A stretch of DNA of 64,000 nucleotides from Zonotrichia leucophrys gambelii (Eukaryota; Chordata; Aves; Passeriformes; Passerellidae). The translations under genes were made by a program, and so were the position numbers. The stretch lies in the NCBI RefSeq assembly GCF_028769735.1, contig NC_088177.1:25886099-25950098 (forward strand), read 5' to 3'. Of this stretch, positions 1-15,100 are shown piece by piece (the stretch's first letter is position 1; each line of letters starts with the position of its first letter). Under the pieces are notes generated by a model, which was not told the origin of the DNA, did not search any database, and saw only the letters and a program-made list of their open reading frames with translations.

Positions 1-3000
1 TGCATGCAAGATTTTAAAAATAGGACTGGTGTTTCCTTTAATTAGTATTTGATACAGTATTAATATTCCTATTTATCTTTTACATGCCATATGGATTAAA
101 TTCTCATTACTTTTGATCTTAATACTTTTAAAATATGTAAATCAGCAGACAGACACCCTCTTTAAAGCAGTGTTTGCACACCACATCTATTATTGCCTTG
201 GGCAAAAGGAAAATATCTGCATTGCTGAAATTCCAGAATTGTGAGGAAATCTTGAAAAATCAGATATTAAACTGATCAATCTGGATGAATTATATAATGA
301 CCACGTAAACTGCAGTTGCTAAGCTTCAGCTGTACCTAAAATTGACATTAAAAGTAGCAAAGGGCCATCAAAGAACATGTACATAAAAGGGGTCAATGAA
401 TTTAACTTCTGTATGGAAAATAATGTTTTCCCAGGTTGAGCTAATTCCAGATGCACTGCCTTAGAAGAACACTGTAGGTTTTTTTAAAAACTCACCTTCA
501 ATGTAAGACATTAAAAACAGAGTGATTGATTTTCAAGTTTACAGAATATCTGGTTATCTTAATTAATCTATAGTTTTTCCAACACCATAGCACACTGCTG
601 ATGAATAGACTTGCATTTGCGTGCATTTCCATTTGTCTGCACGTTATGGTTAAGCAGAAAGGAGAAACTTATGGGACTTAGCAATGCAAAAAAAGGGCAA
701 AGAGGATACATGAGACTGGCCTCTGTTCACACTGTACATAATCTCCAACGATATGGGAAGCATTTGGATTTAGTGTTGAATGGATATGGTTCATGAATGC
801 ATTAGTCTGAAAACAGAAGTCTAGCCAATCATTTTACATTTATTCTTCCTACAATACATAATATTTTTAGCTAGCCCTGCCATATTTCTCTCCCTACATT
901 ATACTGCTGAAGTGTATGCCGAGAGCTTTCAGGATAAATGAAGCAAATGCAGTTGTGGAAACCAAACCTTACTCAGTACTACCATGCTCTGAGAGGTGGA
1001 GGGAGGATGCTGCAGAGCTGCAAGCACATTGCCTGCCCCAGAGCATGTGTGCAGTGCCTGTGTAAGGTATTCATTCCCTACCTTTCAGCCCTGAAAACTC
1101 TGTGTCTGCTGAGAAATACCACAGGAAAACTGTTTGGAAAAAAAAATAAAAATTGTTCCTCAGTATCAGAAAAGGCATGTTTTGGGAAATTGGGCACAGC
1201 AGGATCCACTTAGATCCTCTTATTTTTATTTTTTTCTGATCTCATCCAAAATCTACTGGGACCTTCTCCACTGTCTTGACTGAGCTCTGAGTACAGGACA
1301 GAAACCTGACAGTCTGATATAGAACTTTATTTTTATTTCAGCTATTTTAGGACTCTATAGGACAAAATACTGATGCTTATTCAAATACATCTAAGAGCAC
1401 ACACCACTCCTCTTTAAATTGCATCACAAGGCCATGCTTGGCAGGGTCCACTCAAAATGAAAACCTGAGCCTGAGCTCTTTAATCCTATGGTACAACGTA
1501 TAAACCATAACTTCCCTGGGTGCACACCAAGCAGAAGGTCCATAGCAATAAGGGCAGTGAAAGAAAAGAAAAGAAAAAAAAAAGGCCCTTGCTCTGAATA
1601 ACACTCTACTCTAAGGCATAGGCTATACCAGCAAAGGCTACCAAAGCATTTATTTCTTGACATCATCTGGAATGGCAGAAGTCCTCAGCCAGAAACACTG
1701 TTGTTTTTTTGACCTGGCCAACTCAATCCATTTGGCAAACTGCTTTTAGAACTTCCTCCCTATGATGCATATCTTTCCAGAAAGGAAATTTGTTGACATA
1801 TATCTGCAGTACAGTTACAGTTTCAAAGTCTTCTAACTGCAGATATAGCCTAACTTGCCAGTTCAGTGCAGACTTCTTTTTTCAAATGCCATCTTGCAAA
1901 AGACCACACTAAAAATTCAACATATTTCACATAAATCTGTAGGCCATAGTCATACACATATACCAAAAAGAAGGCACATCAGAGTTCTTAAATTTTCAGG
2001 AGTCTGATAAACACCACAAATATTATTTTGAAATTTCTATGCAACTAAATTAAAATGTTTTCCCACAGTTACTTGCAAAAGCATAATTAGTAAGGTGTTA
2101 GTAATTGAAGCAGCAACTGTATATCCCCAACTGTGTTTAGAGTAACTAGGTAACAGAATGTCTTAGAAGTAATTTAAATTTCCCCTTTAAGTGTCTTAAT
2201 GGCACTGTAGGGGACAATGCAGCAGTTAGTTACTACAGTTTAAATGCTTTATGTACTTAAATCGTAATTACTGCTCATTACTGTTTCACAACACAGATAT
2301 ATATAATCTTTGTCTTAAATAAGAAAACTATCAAATAGGGAAGTCTGTTCACAGCCATGCTATATTGTCTACACTGTTCAACCCATTTAGTTTTCAAGTT
2401 GTTCTATAAACATCTAATTCTAAGCAGTTATTTCGAATTCAGATTTCAATTTTTATTTTTATTTGCATGGTCTTACTTAGGCAATGATTGTTATAACACT
2501 AAACAAGATGTGTGGGTAACCACTGCCACACCCTGAATTACTGGGACCTTTGTGATGAACCTCTGCCTCTGACTGCTGCATTTGTTATATGCAGAACAAG
2601 GAGATGTTGCACACAAGCCTGTGAAATTCTATGTTAATAAATCAAGGATCTCTTGGCTACTGAACTCACAGCTCTGTTCTCTAGTTAGTTCACAAGTATT
2701 TCATATCAAAGGGATGCAAATGTGAAGGTTTAGAAATAAAGGAGTAGCTCTTTCAAATTTGAGGATAAATAAAAAGTCTGACAAGCAATACCATTAACAA
2801 TCTGTATCACTTTTACCCAGTCTCCTCTCTTGAAACTTAAGCACAACACTACACAGTGGGATCCCACTCTCACCACTGCTTCAGGTAGCAGACTTTGCTC
2901 AATGATACAGCATCTACAGAAACTGCATTACAGTATTTCATGGAAGTGACCCCATTAAAATAAATTCAAGCAGCTATTACAAGCAAGACATTCCTCACTT

Positions 3001-4875
3001 TCCATTTTTTTTCATCACTAGGATGTGGAAACCTTCTGCCTTCTTCACTACAATCCCATGATGCATGGCACACTCACATAAATATATCCTTGGAATTCCA
3101 CTGGAAACAGCTTCATGCTAAAGCTAACCACTTCCTCATCTCCTTTGTGAAATTATATACCCACACTGAAGCACAGAGGGCACCGTGATAGAATATAAAT
3201 TACTTCCATGGGCCATACAAGAGATAGGATAGTTCTCAAAAGTGCTCACCTTCCTAACTTGTCACAGGCCACACACTCACATGAGAAGAAGCCACTAGCA
3301 GGATATCATGTCAACCAACTCTATTGTTTCAAAATAGCCAAATTGTTTTAGATTAATAATGACTTCTTTTCCTCTGCCCTAGTGAAAATGGACTCTTGTT
3401 TCAGTTCTAGATCACTCCTGGCAAGTTGGCTGGGAATATGCAGAACACAATGTACACCAGACACCAGCACACTGCTGCCTTCCTGCTCTGAGCTTTGTCA
3501 TCAGCTTACATGAAAACAAGCACAGACCCATCCCACCAAAACTTGTTTTGTTCAGTTTGTTTTTGTTTCACAAGATCCTTCAGGGGAAACAATCTGGTCA
3601 AAAATCCAGCCACAATTCAAAATGTTTATATAAAACACACTTGGGGCTGAAATCTGTGGGAGCAATATTTTAAAACGCTGGTGTTTTTTGTTTCTGATTT
3701 GCTGTTCTTACTCAATGTTCCGGTGTTGGTATGAGCAAAGCCAGACAAAACCCCAAGCATTAGTTTAACAAATGTAATCCAGATACAATGGGCTAGATTT
3801 ACAGACTAGCCATGCTTGTTCATGGTGCAGCATGAAGATGCACGATGATGTTGAGAATAATAGCCCCAATTTAGAGCTGCCCTGAGGCCTCTTCAGAGAA
3901 AAAGAACATCCCTAGCACAGAGGGCCTGCTCACTGCATGCAGAGCCAGCTCCATTTCTTTGTTCCTACTTGTCTCAGGATAGGAATCATTCTAAGGCAGG
4001 GCAGCACAAACCTGAACAAAAGCCACCAGGATAAAGGGCTGCAGTCCCTGAGAAATAATATTTCTCCCATATCCTCTAGTCTTTCCCATTTTCAGCTGAT
4101 GTTGAACTGGAGCAACCTCTGGAGATATAGGGACATCTTCCTCTGCTGTACCTTCTGAGGTTATGAGAGACATTCGTCCTGCATCAACTCAGCACTTGCA
4201 ATTTTCCAACTGGCTTGCAAAGCACATGGTAGACACAACTCTAACTCCTTTACAGTTAAACTCAGCCGTCTTACAGAGCACATGTACTTCCTGAGTTTGG
4301 TTTTTTCTGACTACAGTAAAGCAACTATAAACCTAAAGGCAGATAATGCAGCTCTTATTCCTGGGATTTCTTATTTGCAGCATTTGACAATATTGAGTGA
4401 ATATGTATGTCATCTGCCACAAATTTTATTTTATTTTTTAACAGAGCATAAAGAAAGAACATAAGAACACAAAGAAAGTTTTTTTCTAGTAAGGTTTTTT
4501 TGGTACTATTACTTCACTAGCTAAAGGCTTTACCCAGCAACCAATCTGGGACACACTCATTCAGCAACAAGGGACAAAAGATCTTGATAACCCATTGGTA
4601 AAGGCTGACCTTAAATATTGATCCTAAATTGTGAACTCAAACAATAAATCTGGTTCTGGTTCTCAAAAGCAACTATCAATAGAGCTGAAAGCTGTTACTT
4701 TTGAAGAATTATGTCCAGAAAGAAAGGCACATCCACATCCTCTGCTGTGGATCACCCTGTGTAATCATAAGATGTCAAGAAGGTACCACAAAAAGCTCTA
4801 GAATACTGTGAACTTGATTTAAAGCTCTTGCCAACATTCCATTACATTTAGAAAGATAGATAACATGTAGAAAGC
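1..4875. other. No recognised gene
   Basis: AT-rich, non-coding in appearance; short open frames are scattered on both strands without family resemblance. No splice-supported MYO3B tail exon was found. It could be 3' flank or an intron before more distal tail exons. Confidence 0.6.
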
Positions 4876-5545
4876 CATAGAATCATAGAAAGCTTGGGCT
4901 GGAAGGAATTTTAAAAATCACCTAGTTACAATCTTCAGCCATAGGCAGGGATGTCACCCATCAGACCACACTGCCCAGGGCCCTGCGCAACCTGATCTTG
5001 AACACTTCCAGGGAAGGGACACCCAAAACTTCTCTGGGCAGACTGTTCAGTGCCTCACTACTCTGAGTAAAGAACTTCCTAACTTCTCATCTAAATTTGT
5101 CCTTTATTTGGTTTAAAATGGTTCCCCCTTCTCCTATGGCTATCTGTCCATGCAAAAAGTTGCTCTCCCTCTTTTTCACAAGCCCCCTTAAAGCCCTGGA
5201 AGGCTGCAATGAGGTTTCCCTGAAGCCTTCTCTTTCCAGGATGAATAACCCCAGTTCTCCCAGACCATCTTAGTCGAAGAGGAGCTCCTGCCCTCTCCCC
5301 ATCTCTATGGCCACTCTGGACTCACCCCAGCATGCCCATGTCTTTCTAGGGCTGAGCACCCCAGAGCTGAACACAGAACTCTAGGTGAGGCCTCATCAGA
5401 GCAGAGTAAAAGAGAAAAATCCCCTTCCTTGACCTGCTGGCCCCTCCTCTTCTGATGGAGCCATGTCTTCTGGGCTACAAGCTCACCCTGTTGGCTGATG
5501 TCCAGCTTTCCATCCATGAGAACCCTCAAGTCCTTCTCACAGGTT
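4876..5545 (-). mobile_element. CR1 LINE fragment (3' end)
   Basis: The plus strand reads the complement of a CR1 3' end: atagaatcatagaaagcttg, gggctggaaggaatttt, then gacacccaaaacttctctgg and agagctgaacacagaactct. The terminal 8-mer repeat (atagaatc) lies at 4876-4885, so the element runs right to left. It is a 5'-truncated, degenerate copy. Short open frames inside it are not genes. Confidence 0.9.
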
Positions 5546-8500
5546 TACAGTAATAGTCATAGGTTTGATCATAGGTCATAAAGTCACAGATTAATGAATT
5601 TAGGCTTGACACTAAACATCACTAAATTTAAGAATGTAAAGCTTTTGTTTAAGTCCAACACTGAACATGGAGATGAGCACAAACAGAGGAATTAAAAATA
5701 ACATTATGAAATAACAATGCAAATGTCTTCAGTCCTTGTCTGCAAAGACAAAAACATCATGGTTGTACAGCTGCAAGGGATGTAATAGTGAAATACAGCA
5801 TGTAATACTGTAAGTCTTAGAAATCCAGCGGGGGCAATCTTAATTCCTCCTGTCTCTGTTAACTTCTAGAAACTTGCTTTAAGGCTGAATTAACTGTGTA
5901 ACTCACTGTACTATCTAGAGTATTGTGTTTTACCTTGTCTCTTCTCCTGATGAGATGATAGATACTTACATTCTTTGTTATCTTTTTTTTTGTTTGGTTG
6001 GTTAGCTTCCAAAGTTCATAAACAGAACATAAAAAAGGATCACTGAAGAAAAGGTTGTTATTACACAAGGGAAAATTTCCCTTATTTCATCTGGTCTCTT
6101 CTTTATTTTCAAAGATTTTGGACCAATTAATGCTCTACCCTTTCAGAGACACAGGCTTCCTAAGCATAAAAAAAAAAAAAAAAACAACGTTGCAAATAAT
6201 GACAGAAAGTGTCGCAAACTAGGATGCAATACTCCGGGCAGTACAGCAAAGAAAATTGTTTGGTAAGTATTGCCATTCAAAAAGATTTTACCTTTTAAAA
6301 CAGAGAATGAATTGTAATTCTACTTTCAAATGCTCTAAACTAGAGTCACACGTTTCCTGGAAAACTAGATATGAGCAAAGAAATGCTACAGAAAGCAGCA
6401 GGACATTTGCCAAGGCTACCAAGCCTTCTGTTCTTACTGAAATTGAACAGTATCTTATTCGTTTTTCATCTCATTCGCTTCTTCCTCTATCATGCTTGTC
6501 CGCACAGGTTTTCTTCTTTGATGGCATATTCCCTCTTCACTCCACTTCTGGTTTGGTTTTAATTCCATGATGTCTCTCCGTGTCTGTCACACGTTTTCCC
6601 TACATGTGAAGTTTGGCATTGTCATCTACCATGCTCACCATTTTCTGCCTTACTTATAATCTCTTTCAAAAAAAAATTAGATTGGTTCCTCTTTTTTCCT
6701 TCTTTTTTTTTCCTTGCAAGTCACACCAAAAGTGACTACAATTCTACAAACAAGTTACACAATTTAAGCAGAAAATTGGCAGATGCTTTCTGACTGTGTA
6801 TATTTATTTTGGGGGTGGGACAAGAAGACAGAGTTCTGTGAATTAACTGTGATTTTCTTCAATATGTGTCAATGATTAGCTTGTGTGGCATGCTACTACC
6901 ACGGAGGCCATCTGATTTTGAAAGTTTCAGGTTGTAAGTTGCTTATGATGCTGAAAGACAATAAAGAAAATTCTACTTCAATTGCAATGCCCTGAGACAT
7001 GTCTGCCTACGGCTGTCTGATGACTATGTTCTTCCCAGGGAATGTTTTAAAGTGGACTACAGTTTACAAATAAATATCTAAATATAGTCACGCAAAATTT
7101 CATTTTTCTAAAGCAGTTAAACTCCTCTGGATATGAAGCTGAGGAATTTACCCTTCTTGGGCTCTAAATCAATGATCAAAAGGCACAAAGTGTGAGCCTG
7201 GATATGCAGTTAGAAAACTGATATATACTATAGACTTGAACTTACAGCTGTTCTGAATACCAGGGCAAGGAGCAAATCCTCCTGAGGAGATTAAGAACTT
7301 CCAATTTATCAGTTTCTTATGAATGAAATATTAATTGGAAGCACATTGACAACAAAGAGATGAAAGAAATTGATATCACTTAGTCTCAAAGTCTGATGAG
7401 CAAAATATGAGGGGCTAGCCCAAACAGGAATCCCATTCCTGTGCCCTTTTGGGACATTAGGTGAGACGGTACGCAGACCTGAATTCTCCTGTCTCTGAAA
7501 ACAAATCAACAGGTCAAAGATTTTTGTTACACAAGTAGCCCTTTTATCAATTTTTAACTATGGCAACTAGTTGTTCTTAATTTTTGAAACTCCACCTATC
7601 TATGCTGCTACTAAAATTAGCTTTTTTTTTTAAACCTGCAGCAAACTTGTTGGTTTGTTTTTTTTTTCTTTCCAAGTAAGCCCTTTAAAACTGACAAGCT
7701 TGCTGTTATTCATTTGATAGTCATGCTCTTTATCGTGACTAAGAATATGCAGTAAAGAACAACATTAAAAGAATGTAGAAAAAACAATTGCACCACTTTG
7801 CTGCAGGGCATTTTTGGTGTTTGCAAATCCCAGAACTACAAAAAGAGGCTAGAACAATGTAATATTTTTTCCCTATTTCGAATGTAACTTTTGTGTGTGT
7901 GCAGGATGCAACATAAGCACATTGGTGTGATGGAGTCCCAAGAATAGCACTACACTCACAAAGCCACAGACAAAGAATTGAAGAAGCTCCTCCTAGGACA
8001 AAAACTAGCTGTAACTGAAGGTAAAGAGCTGGCACAGCTTTCCAACTTTTTAGTACTAGGTAATCACATGCATTATCTATATTTGATTCCCAACAAAATG
8101 TAAGACACTCAGATGAAGAAGAATATATTAAAGACATATAAAATATCAATATTAAAGATGATAAAATCTTCATGGGTATTCTTACTGCTATTCAGCTTGT
8201 TAGTCACGTCTGCATTCTCCCTGTCAGACTTAGCCTGGTAGGGCAGAACAACCTGACAAGCAAGAGGCAGTACTTAGTAATTACACAGTTGTGCTTCTTG
8301 TTTTCACATGTACAAGGCAGGACAAGCCTTAAGGACAAAGAACAGGTACTGAGGTATTTTTAGGAAAAGAAATATTAGAATTCATAAAATCTTTCTTTTA
8401 CACATGTTGTGTTGTGATTAAGATATGCTTGTTGCCTGCCTGACCACACAAAGGAAAGCAGCTTCTCTTTTTCCCACTGGCATCAGTAACAATACTTCCT

Positions 8501-11019
8501 GTGACTTTGGTACTCTGACCTTCCCTCAGGGGAAAGGTGTTATAAGCCAGGAAGGTGGGGGTGTGGCATTATTTTTCTGCTGTACTGCCAACACTTGAGC
8601 ACAACAACTACTTCCTGGAATTCTCTCCATAGGCAAGGAAGAGCCTCAAGAAAGATTATCCTCACCTGGGGTCAGAAGGGAGCTCTGTAAGCTCACAATT
8701 ACTGCAACAAGCTATTATTGGCTATTGCTTTACTCAGCACAATCATTAGAATCATCTGAGGCTATCCATGAGAGAACTGAAATACAAAATACTTCCAGTG
8801 AGTAGAGAAAAGTAATGATGGACAGCCAAGTAATACAATCATTGTCATGAGCAGAGCTAATGAATAAGTCATATAAGGCAATTTTTTTCCACCCAAATGC
8901 CTCAGAACCAGTTCATGATTTAGTGAATGGAATATCTATTTATCAAACCATATCTATGAGTAACTTGTAGTATCTACATCTTCACATATGTGGTTACAAA
9001 CATTTTGTCCTCAGTATCTATCCTGTACTTGTCAGAGTTGTTTCAGCATTTTAGGTTTTTTTTATTTGCATTGGTCAACCATGCATTTTATACGCCATGG
9101 TTAGGGCTTCTACTAGGCTGTATATGATTTTCAGCAGCTAATCACAATCCATTAGAATAATAAATTTAGTAGAGAGGAAAAAGATCCAAACCTGTACAAA
9201 ATACATTAGAAGTTAATTTGTTATGGTACTTTCTGAACTACCCCACACACCTCATGTAACATTCTGCAACATCACATTAATTATGTTACTGCTTTTACTA
9301 GCATGTTATCTCTTCACAGTATCTATGAAGAACTATAAAAATAATTTGTGAAAGGATGCAGTGTCTTCTAGAAAGATGTGAAATCCAGCTATTACTACTC
9401 AGTTGTGGGGAATTCAATAGAGTGAATTCAGATTTTTAAATACCAGCAAACATTGAGAGATTGTTTGGTAACATACAGCTAGCAGATTAAATAACAGCTC
9501 TATAAAAGCAAACAATTAATGGTCTTAGCCTATTTCTTACAAAATACCCAGAAATAAAGACATTATCTAAAATTTTCTGATGTTTTCTGATGTGAGAAAA
9601 AGTTTAAAAATTCTGCAATTTGCAAAAAAAAAAGCCATTGTGAAAATATTATTAGAGTTATTTTTGCTGTACTAACGCTAAACAAGTTTACTCAGAAAAA
9701 ATTGTGTGTTCTTCTAGAAACAGAAAAGTAATGAATTAGGAGCAACACTATGTGCCAGAGTACATCAGCCATCTGAGATACGCTGCTGATTCAGAGCACT
9801 ACTAACTGTGGCAAAGTGACAAAAATAAGACTGATAGGGAATACTTAAAAGAATTTTCAAACAATAACAACAGGATAGTGAAGTGCTGCATGACAAAAAG
9901 CCTAACTACTCACAGAGATATAACAAAAAGAAGTATTCAAACAAACCTGCATGTTGTGGATGGAAAATGAAGAGAAAGAACAGGTGAACAGCAGCTTGGA
10001 TCAGTGAACATTACGTGTTAAGAGGAAAAATTGAACCCCTATTAAAACCTACAGGGTTTTGGCACAGCATTATCATGTACTTATTATTCAACTTCATCAG
10101 ATTTCTTGGATTTCTTATTGTATTTTTCATATTTCAACGAGAGAGTTCTGCAATCCATTTTTATCACAATGTAGTCATTACAAGCTAAATTTCAACTTGT
10201 TTTACATAGAACAAGTACTGAGTTGTCTCTGGAGAACTGTGTTGCAATTTATCTCTGCAGTTTACTTGCATCTTATTTTATCTCTCACCTCTGATACTAA
10301 TCAGTCATGGCTGCAGGTCAAATCTTTTCGCATTGGAAGCAATCACAATAACCAATCCAGAAGTAAACCAGCCTATAATGAAATTCACTGCCTAGGGCTA
10401 AACATAGAGCTAACATGTGTTTAACAAATCAAAGCTTGTATTTATCACTTGCCACTGTTTGTGTCTTTGCCTGTTGGAGGGGAAAAAAACAATTAAGAAG
10501 CTGTGCAGTAAAGAAAGATTTATGAACAGCCAATTTCTTTTCAGATTTGTTGGTCTGATACTTTGGCAAAATTCAGGCTGCATATCATGCCATTACAGAG
10601 TAGCAAAAGATTTAACAGAAACCACTGATGGGTGAATCCGTTCAGAATGCAAACATCATCACTGCAAGTCTCAGCTGAAAAATTTACATAAGGCTGAGAG
10701 AAGTGCAACTGATGTCACTGATGTTTGCAGTTAAGATTTTCTAAATTCCCACTGAATTATATGGTAAAGAACTGAAATCCTAAAAATGAGAACTGTTTCT
10801 CACCCTAATGGCTAGTGAAGCTGAAAAGCTCCTGCATACTTCCAGAAAGCAAAAATTCAGGGTTTCCACTGGGTGGGAGGTGATGGTCCCTCCTAGGGTC
10901 CCACCATGTGCAATGCAATGCACAGTACCAGGCTCCCCAAAAGCATCCATCTGCATGCATAACCATGCAGCCTCACAAGCCTAGAAAGGTGATTGTCCTT
11001 TCCTACAATGATAGAAACA
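5546..11019. other. No recognised gene
   Basis: AT-rich with poly(A) and poly(T) runs. It includes the longest unbroken frame of the window, 144 codons on the minus strand at 7739-8173, with no recognised domain. A weak candidate tail exon begins near 7494 on the minus strand. Nothing else could be supported. Confidence 0.6.
6168..6184. repeat. Poly(A) run
   Basis: Seventeen consecutive A bases. No upstream gene-like sequence suggests a processed-gene insertion. Confidence 0.9.
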
Positions 11020-11432
11020 CAACCATAGAATCAACTAGGTTGGAAAAGACCTCTGAGATTGAGTCCAACCTATGACTGAACACCACCTGGTCAACTAGAC
11101 CATAGCATTGAGTACCACATTCAGTCTTTTCCTTAAACACCTCCAGGGACAGTGACTCCACCACTCTCCTGGGCAGTCCATTCCTATGTTTAATCACTCT
11201 TGCTGTGAAGAAATTCTTCTTAATGTCCAACATAAACCTTTGCTGGCACAGCTTAAAACTATAACCTCTTATCCTGTCGCTGGTTACCTGGGAGAAGAGC
11301 CTGCACCCCCCCAGCTACACCCTCCTTCCAGCGAGTTGTAGAGAGTGATAAAATCCCCCCGAGCCTCCTCTTCTCCAGGCTAAACATCCCAGCTCCCTCA
11401 GCTGCTCCTCATAGGACTCACACTCCACACCC
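11020..11432 (-). mobile_element. CR1 LINE fragment (3' end)
   Basis: It contains the CR1 phrases atagaatcaactaggttgga, ctgtgaagaaattcttctta, ataacctcttatcctgtcgc and cctcttctccaggctaaaca, in the antisense direction on the plus strand. The 3' end is near 11020 and the copy is truncated near 11432 (cagctgctcctcatagga). It covers the last part of the CR1 reverse-transcriptase frame and the 3' untranslated region, with many changes. Confidence 0.9.
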
Positions 11433-12829
11433 TTTTGTCCCAAACTCCCCTAAACCACAGATATGTAGAAAACTTTTCATGTCAATATTTTATAACCAAG
11501 AGACTCTATTCTGCTCACTGTTATGATTTTACTGACTATGGTCAAGTTTTTCATGATTTATATTCCCTCAGTGTAAGATTAGTCTCAGTGGAGAGCTTAA
11601 AAATGATGAAACGAAAGTCCTGTTTAAACAACCAAAAGTAATTCTAAATAAATTACAAAATCCTTCCTTTAAATTCCTCAGTGATAGGATTCTGAAAGGA
11701 ATGGCATTATGTGTCAATATCATCCCCTCTGCCAGTGAAAACTAGTTGAAAGTTCATGCAGTATTTCACAGTACATCATGTAGTCGTGGTTTTGTTTTTA
11801 CTTAGAAAGGAAGGTTTGTTATAATGAAATCAAATAGGAACCTGAGTCACACAAACAGCTGAATGGCTTGGATTGATCTCTCTCTATTTGCACAAAGTGA
11901 AGTGGCATCTTTTGTTACAAGGCACACCCAGATCTTGATACCACATTTGGTGTGAGATACTTCCTGTTCTTTACTCTAATACTATGATATCACAGTCATG
12001 CTGGGATATTGAATTTCTGTGAATACAAGCATAAAAAGTGCCTCCATTTCCAAGTCACTACTGATTATTGCTTTGCCATAGTCATTAACATTTTTTCAAA
12101 AAATGTAAAAGTAAGAATGAAATGAGACCAGAGTTAAAACTCTACTACAACATTAAACCACCATGCAGTATAACGTACTTCTCTATATTTAAGCACCTTT
12201 CACTTGCAAGCACAAGACATTGAATCAAGACTGTGCTTTGAATTGAGGCAGTTTAAAGTATTTTCAATAATAAAGTCTGGCACCAAGAAAACTGTACTCT
12301 GAAGCAAAGATCAAACAACCAAGCCACTGTTCTTTTTGGCTTGGGTATTTTAACATGATCATACCTCTTAGCATTAAAGTTGGATCACTTCTTTAAAACT
12401 GGAGTTAAGTCTGAACTTCTAATGAAGTCATCATTATTTTTAATTTCTTGTTTAGGATGATGAACCTGTAAATATCATCTGTGTAATGACAACCAAAGAG
12501 TAACATTTTGGGAATAATGTCTCCAATGCCCACAATGCCCCTACCAAAACTTGTCCACAGTGGGCAAGTTGGGCAGCAGCTTGCCTCCCCATCAAGCACT
12601 AACTTGACATATTTAATTATCTGCTTGTCCTTCATCAGTGCAAAACCCAGTGACTTCATATATTTTGCCAAACATAGCACAGCTAATTCACCAAATCCCA
12701 TTTTATGATTGGTTTACCAGAAAGGAAGAGATAAAATTATCAACATTAAAAAAAAAAAAAAAATTGCAAGAAAAACATTAAAAATGGGTCACTGACTAAT
12801 GGGACTCCAGCCTGAAACATGCCAAGCCC

Positions 12830-12854
12830 CTTTTATATTTTGAAAATATAAAAG
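12830..12854. repeat. AT-rich 12-bp palindrome
   Basis: CTTTTATATTTT, one G, then AAAATATAAAAG. This is a perfect short-spacer palindrome in unannotated AT-rich sequence near a 16-base A run (12748-12763). Confidence 0.9.
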
Positions 12855-15100
12855 ATTAAAGAATCTAAAATCAAAGGCTGTACTGAAATGGACTATTCAC
12901 TGCCTCAGACTGTGGCTATAGACAACACTGAAGACTATACTTCCAGACCTTGCAGAATCCTGGCAAATTTCTCTACTTTTCACAAAGTTTCAGCATTGCA
13001 ATGTAGGGTGTAAGGCATAAACTGAACATATCCATAAGTCACATTGTTCTCCCATGAGAGAATGTCCACAGCCAGAGGCTCTTTGTGTATTTTCTCACTT
13101 GTTCAAAATGTCTGTGCTAAGCAAAAAAAATACATCATTGTTTGGTCAATGCAGAGATACTATTAGCTTTCCTTTTGCAAACGTATTTCCTTTGCATCTC
13201 AGAAAATCTGTCACATTTACCTTTGAAACAAAGTTACATTGGTAAATTCCCTATGAAGCACTCTTCATTAATAATTTCAAACATCCTCATTTTCTATCTC
13301 ATCTATGAGAATACCACTACTTGGCCTCTGGAGATTATATTATTTAGATTCCTTTGGTACTATATTGTGACTAGAATAATTAACTTCTGGCTTAATTGTT
13401 ACTAATTACTGGACTCTCTGCCCAGGCTCTGTGTACACCAGAAACGTTGGAGGGAATCCTCAGCATTTTTACTGGTCCTGCCCCAGTGCTCTGGCAGAGT
13501 GCAGGGGAATGTCTGTGCAGGGTAAAGCCAGTTCCTGTGACTCTATAGAACCACAGCACATGCATGCACTAGCTGTGCTTGCAGTTTGGCCACACTGCTC
13601 AGTCTTTCTATGACCCAGTGAGAAGGCTTTTGATGTGAAAAAGAGGCTTTTGTCTCTGTATTAATTACAGAGTATAGTCTTTGCATGATTTTTGTGGAAA
13701 TATCCTTCTCTATTCTTCCTTCGCCAATCTGTTATTAAGAACAGGCAGCCCATGCTATTAGACAGCCAGATAAGATATGAGAGAACAGACCGCTCGATTA
13801 ATGCAAAAACACGCAAAGTGATATCAACCATTTTGTCCTTTTGTGTTCTGTCCCCTCTTGACTGAACTAGACCTCACCTACGAAGGCCTCCAGATAAATA
13901 AGCAGCCTGTCCTTCCTTTTGTGCTTAAGCCTGCATACAGTCTTATCTTTCAGCAAACACCAACACTGCTTCATAACTGGGTCATGGACCAGAGCAGAAA
14001 CCTGTCACATTCCCTTTCCCACTGGCCTTTCAGGTCCAAGCACCACCAAGCTGGCAGACTAGTGCTGTCTGTAATGTAACTTACAGAGAACTAAAAACCA
14101 GTCTCTAACATTGCCGAAAAATCTTTCACTATGAAAAATAACAGTCTTTGCATTGTTTGGACTATGTACTGGGCAGCTTTTTAGTGTGAATAGCAGCTTA
14201 TGTAGTATCACCTGACACTGTAAATCTCACATATTTTTATACATGCTTTCTTGTTCCAAAGAGATATTTCCTATTTCACTCGGTTTTCACAGTAGGTGTA
14301 GGAATACTACCTGCTTAAAAGTGTACTTCATACACTACAGCTGAATACAGACCGAGCACCAGGCGAAAGCATCTGCATCTCTGAATGCAAGCCGTGCTTT
14401 TAAAAGCACCCAAAGAAGTTATTATTCCTCACCAGGTTTACTTCTTAATAGTTACTCATTGAAGTGTGATTTATATGATCATCTATCTGCATATTTTCAT
14501 GCTTATCTAGGAAACTCCTTTACTTCTCTGCATTTGCATGCTAATTCATTTAAATATAGATGTCTCTTCAATAGTTCAGATCAATGTTGCATTTATCTCC
14601 TCTTCAAATTTTATTCTTCTATCATTTCACATTTTTGAAGACACTCTCAATTACTGAGTAAGGGTTTTGAATTATGTTTGCTAAGGGTGTAATTCTGCCA
14701 GTTTTACTCTAATTGTTTTGCCTCAGACACAAGGTCTTAGATTTCAAGGAGACCAGTTGCAAGGTAACATACAATATGCAGTGAGAGTAAAGATGATGGA
14801 TTTGGGCCCTGACTGCTTCCCTCAAGAGGATTTGCTGCAATGAAGATATTTCTGCTTGACAGGTTTATTATTCAACATGCAATAATTTAAGATAGCAATG
14901 CAAACTTCCCCTGCCGTTCCACACTATGGATTCAAAACCAATATGGACTGAAATGCATGAGGAGGGAAGAATGGATTTCTCAATCTGCTCTGTTTAAATA
15001 CTATTCACTTTTTAGCATGGAAAGCACATTATACCTGTTTAAAAAGAGAAAACTATTGAATTAACAGAACAAGTTGCTTATAAATACCTATCTTACCTTT

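Noticed and set aside
5305..5529. 74-codon minus-strand open frame.
   Set aside because: It lies inside the CR1 fragment at 4876-5545 and is repeat-derived.
7309..7509. Minus-strand frame with acceptor tttgttttcag ending at 7495, reading RQENSGLRTVSP and GIPVWASPS, considered as a distal MYO3B tail exon.
   Set aside because: Similarity to the recalled human tail (QQGLSLWGAP) is too weak, the donor near 7380 (gtgata) is poor, and the phase link to an upstream exon is unknown.
7739..8173. 144-codon minus-strand frame with a hydrophobic N terminus resembling a signal peptide and membrane segments.
   Set aside because: No recognised domain; composition follows the AT-rich background, and the hydrophobic runs can come from T-rich codons. 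A frame of this length can occur by chance in 64 kb.
12405..12701. 98-codon minus-strand frame beginning MGFGELAVLCLAKYMKSL.
   Set aside because: No family recognised, no splice or promoter evidence, and a plus-strand frame overlaps it. Kept as non-coding.
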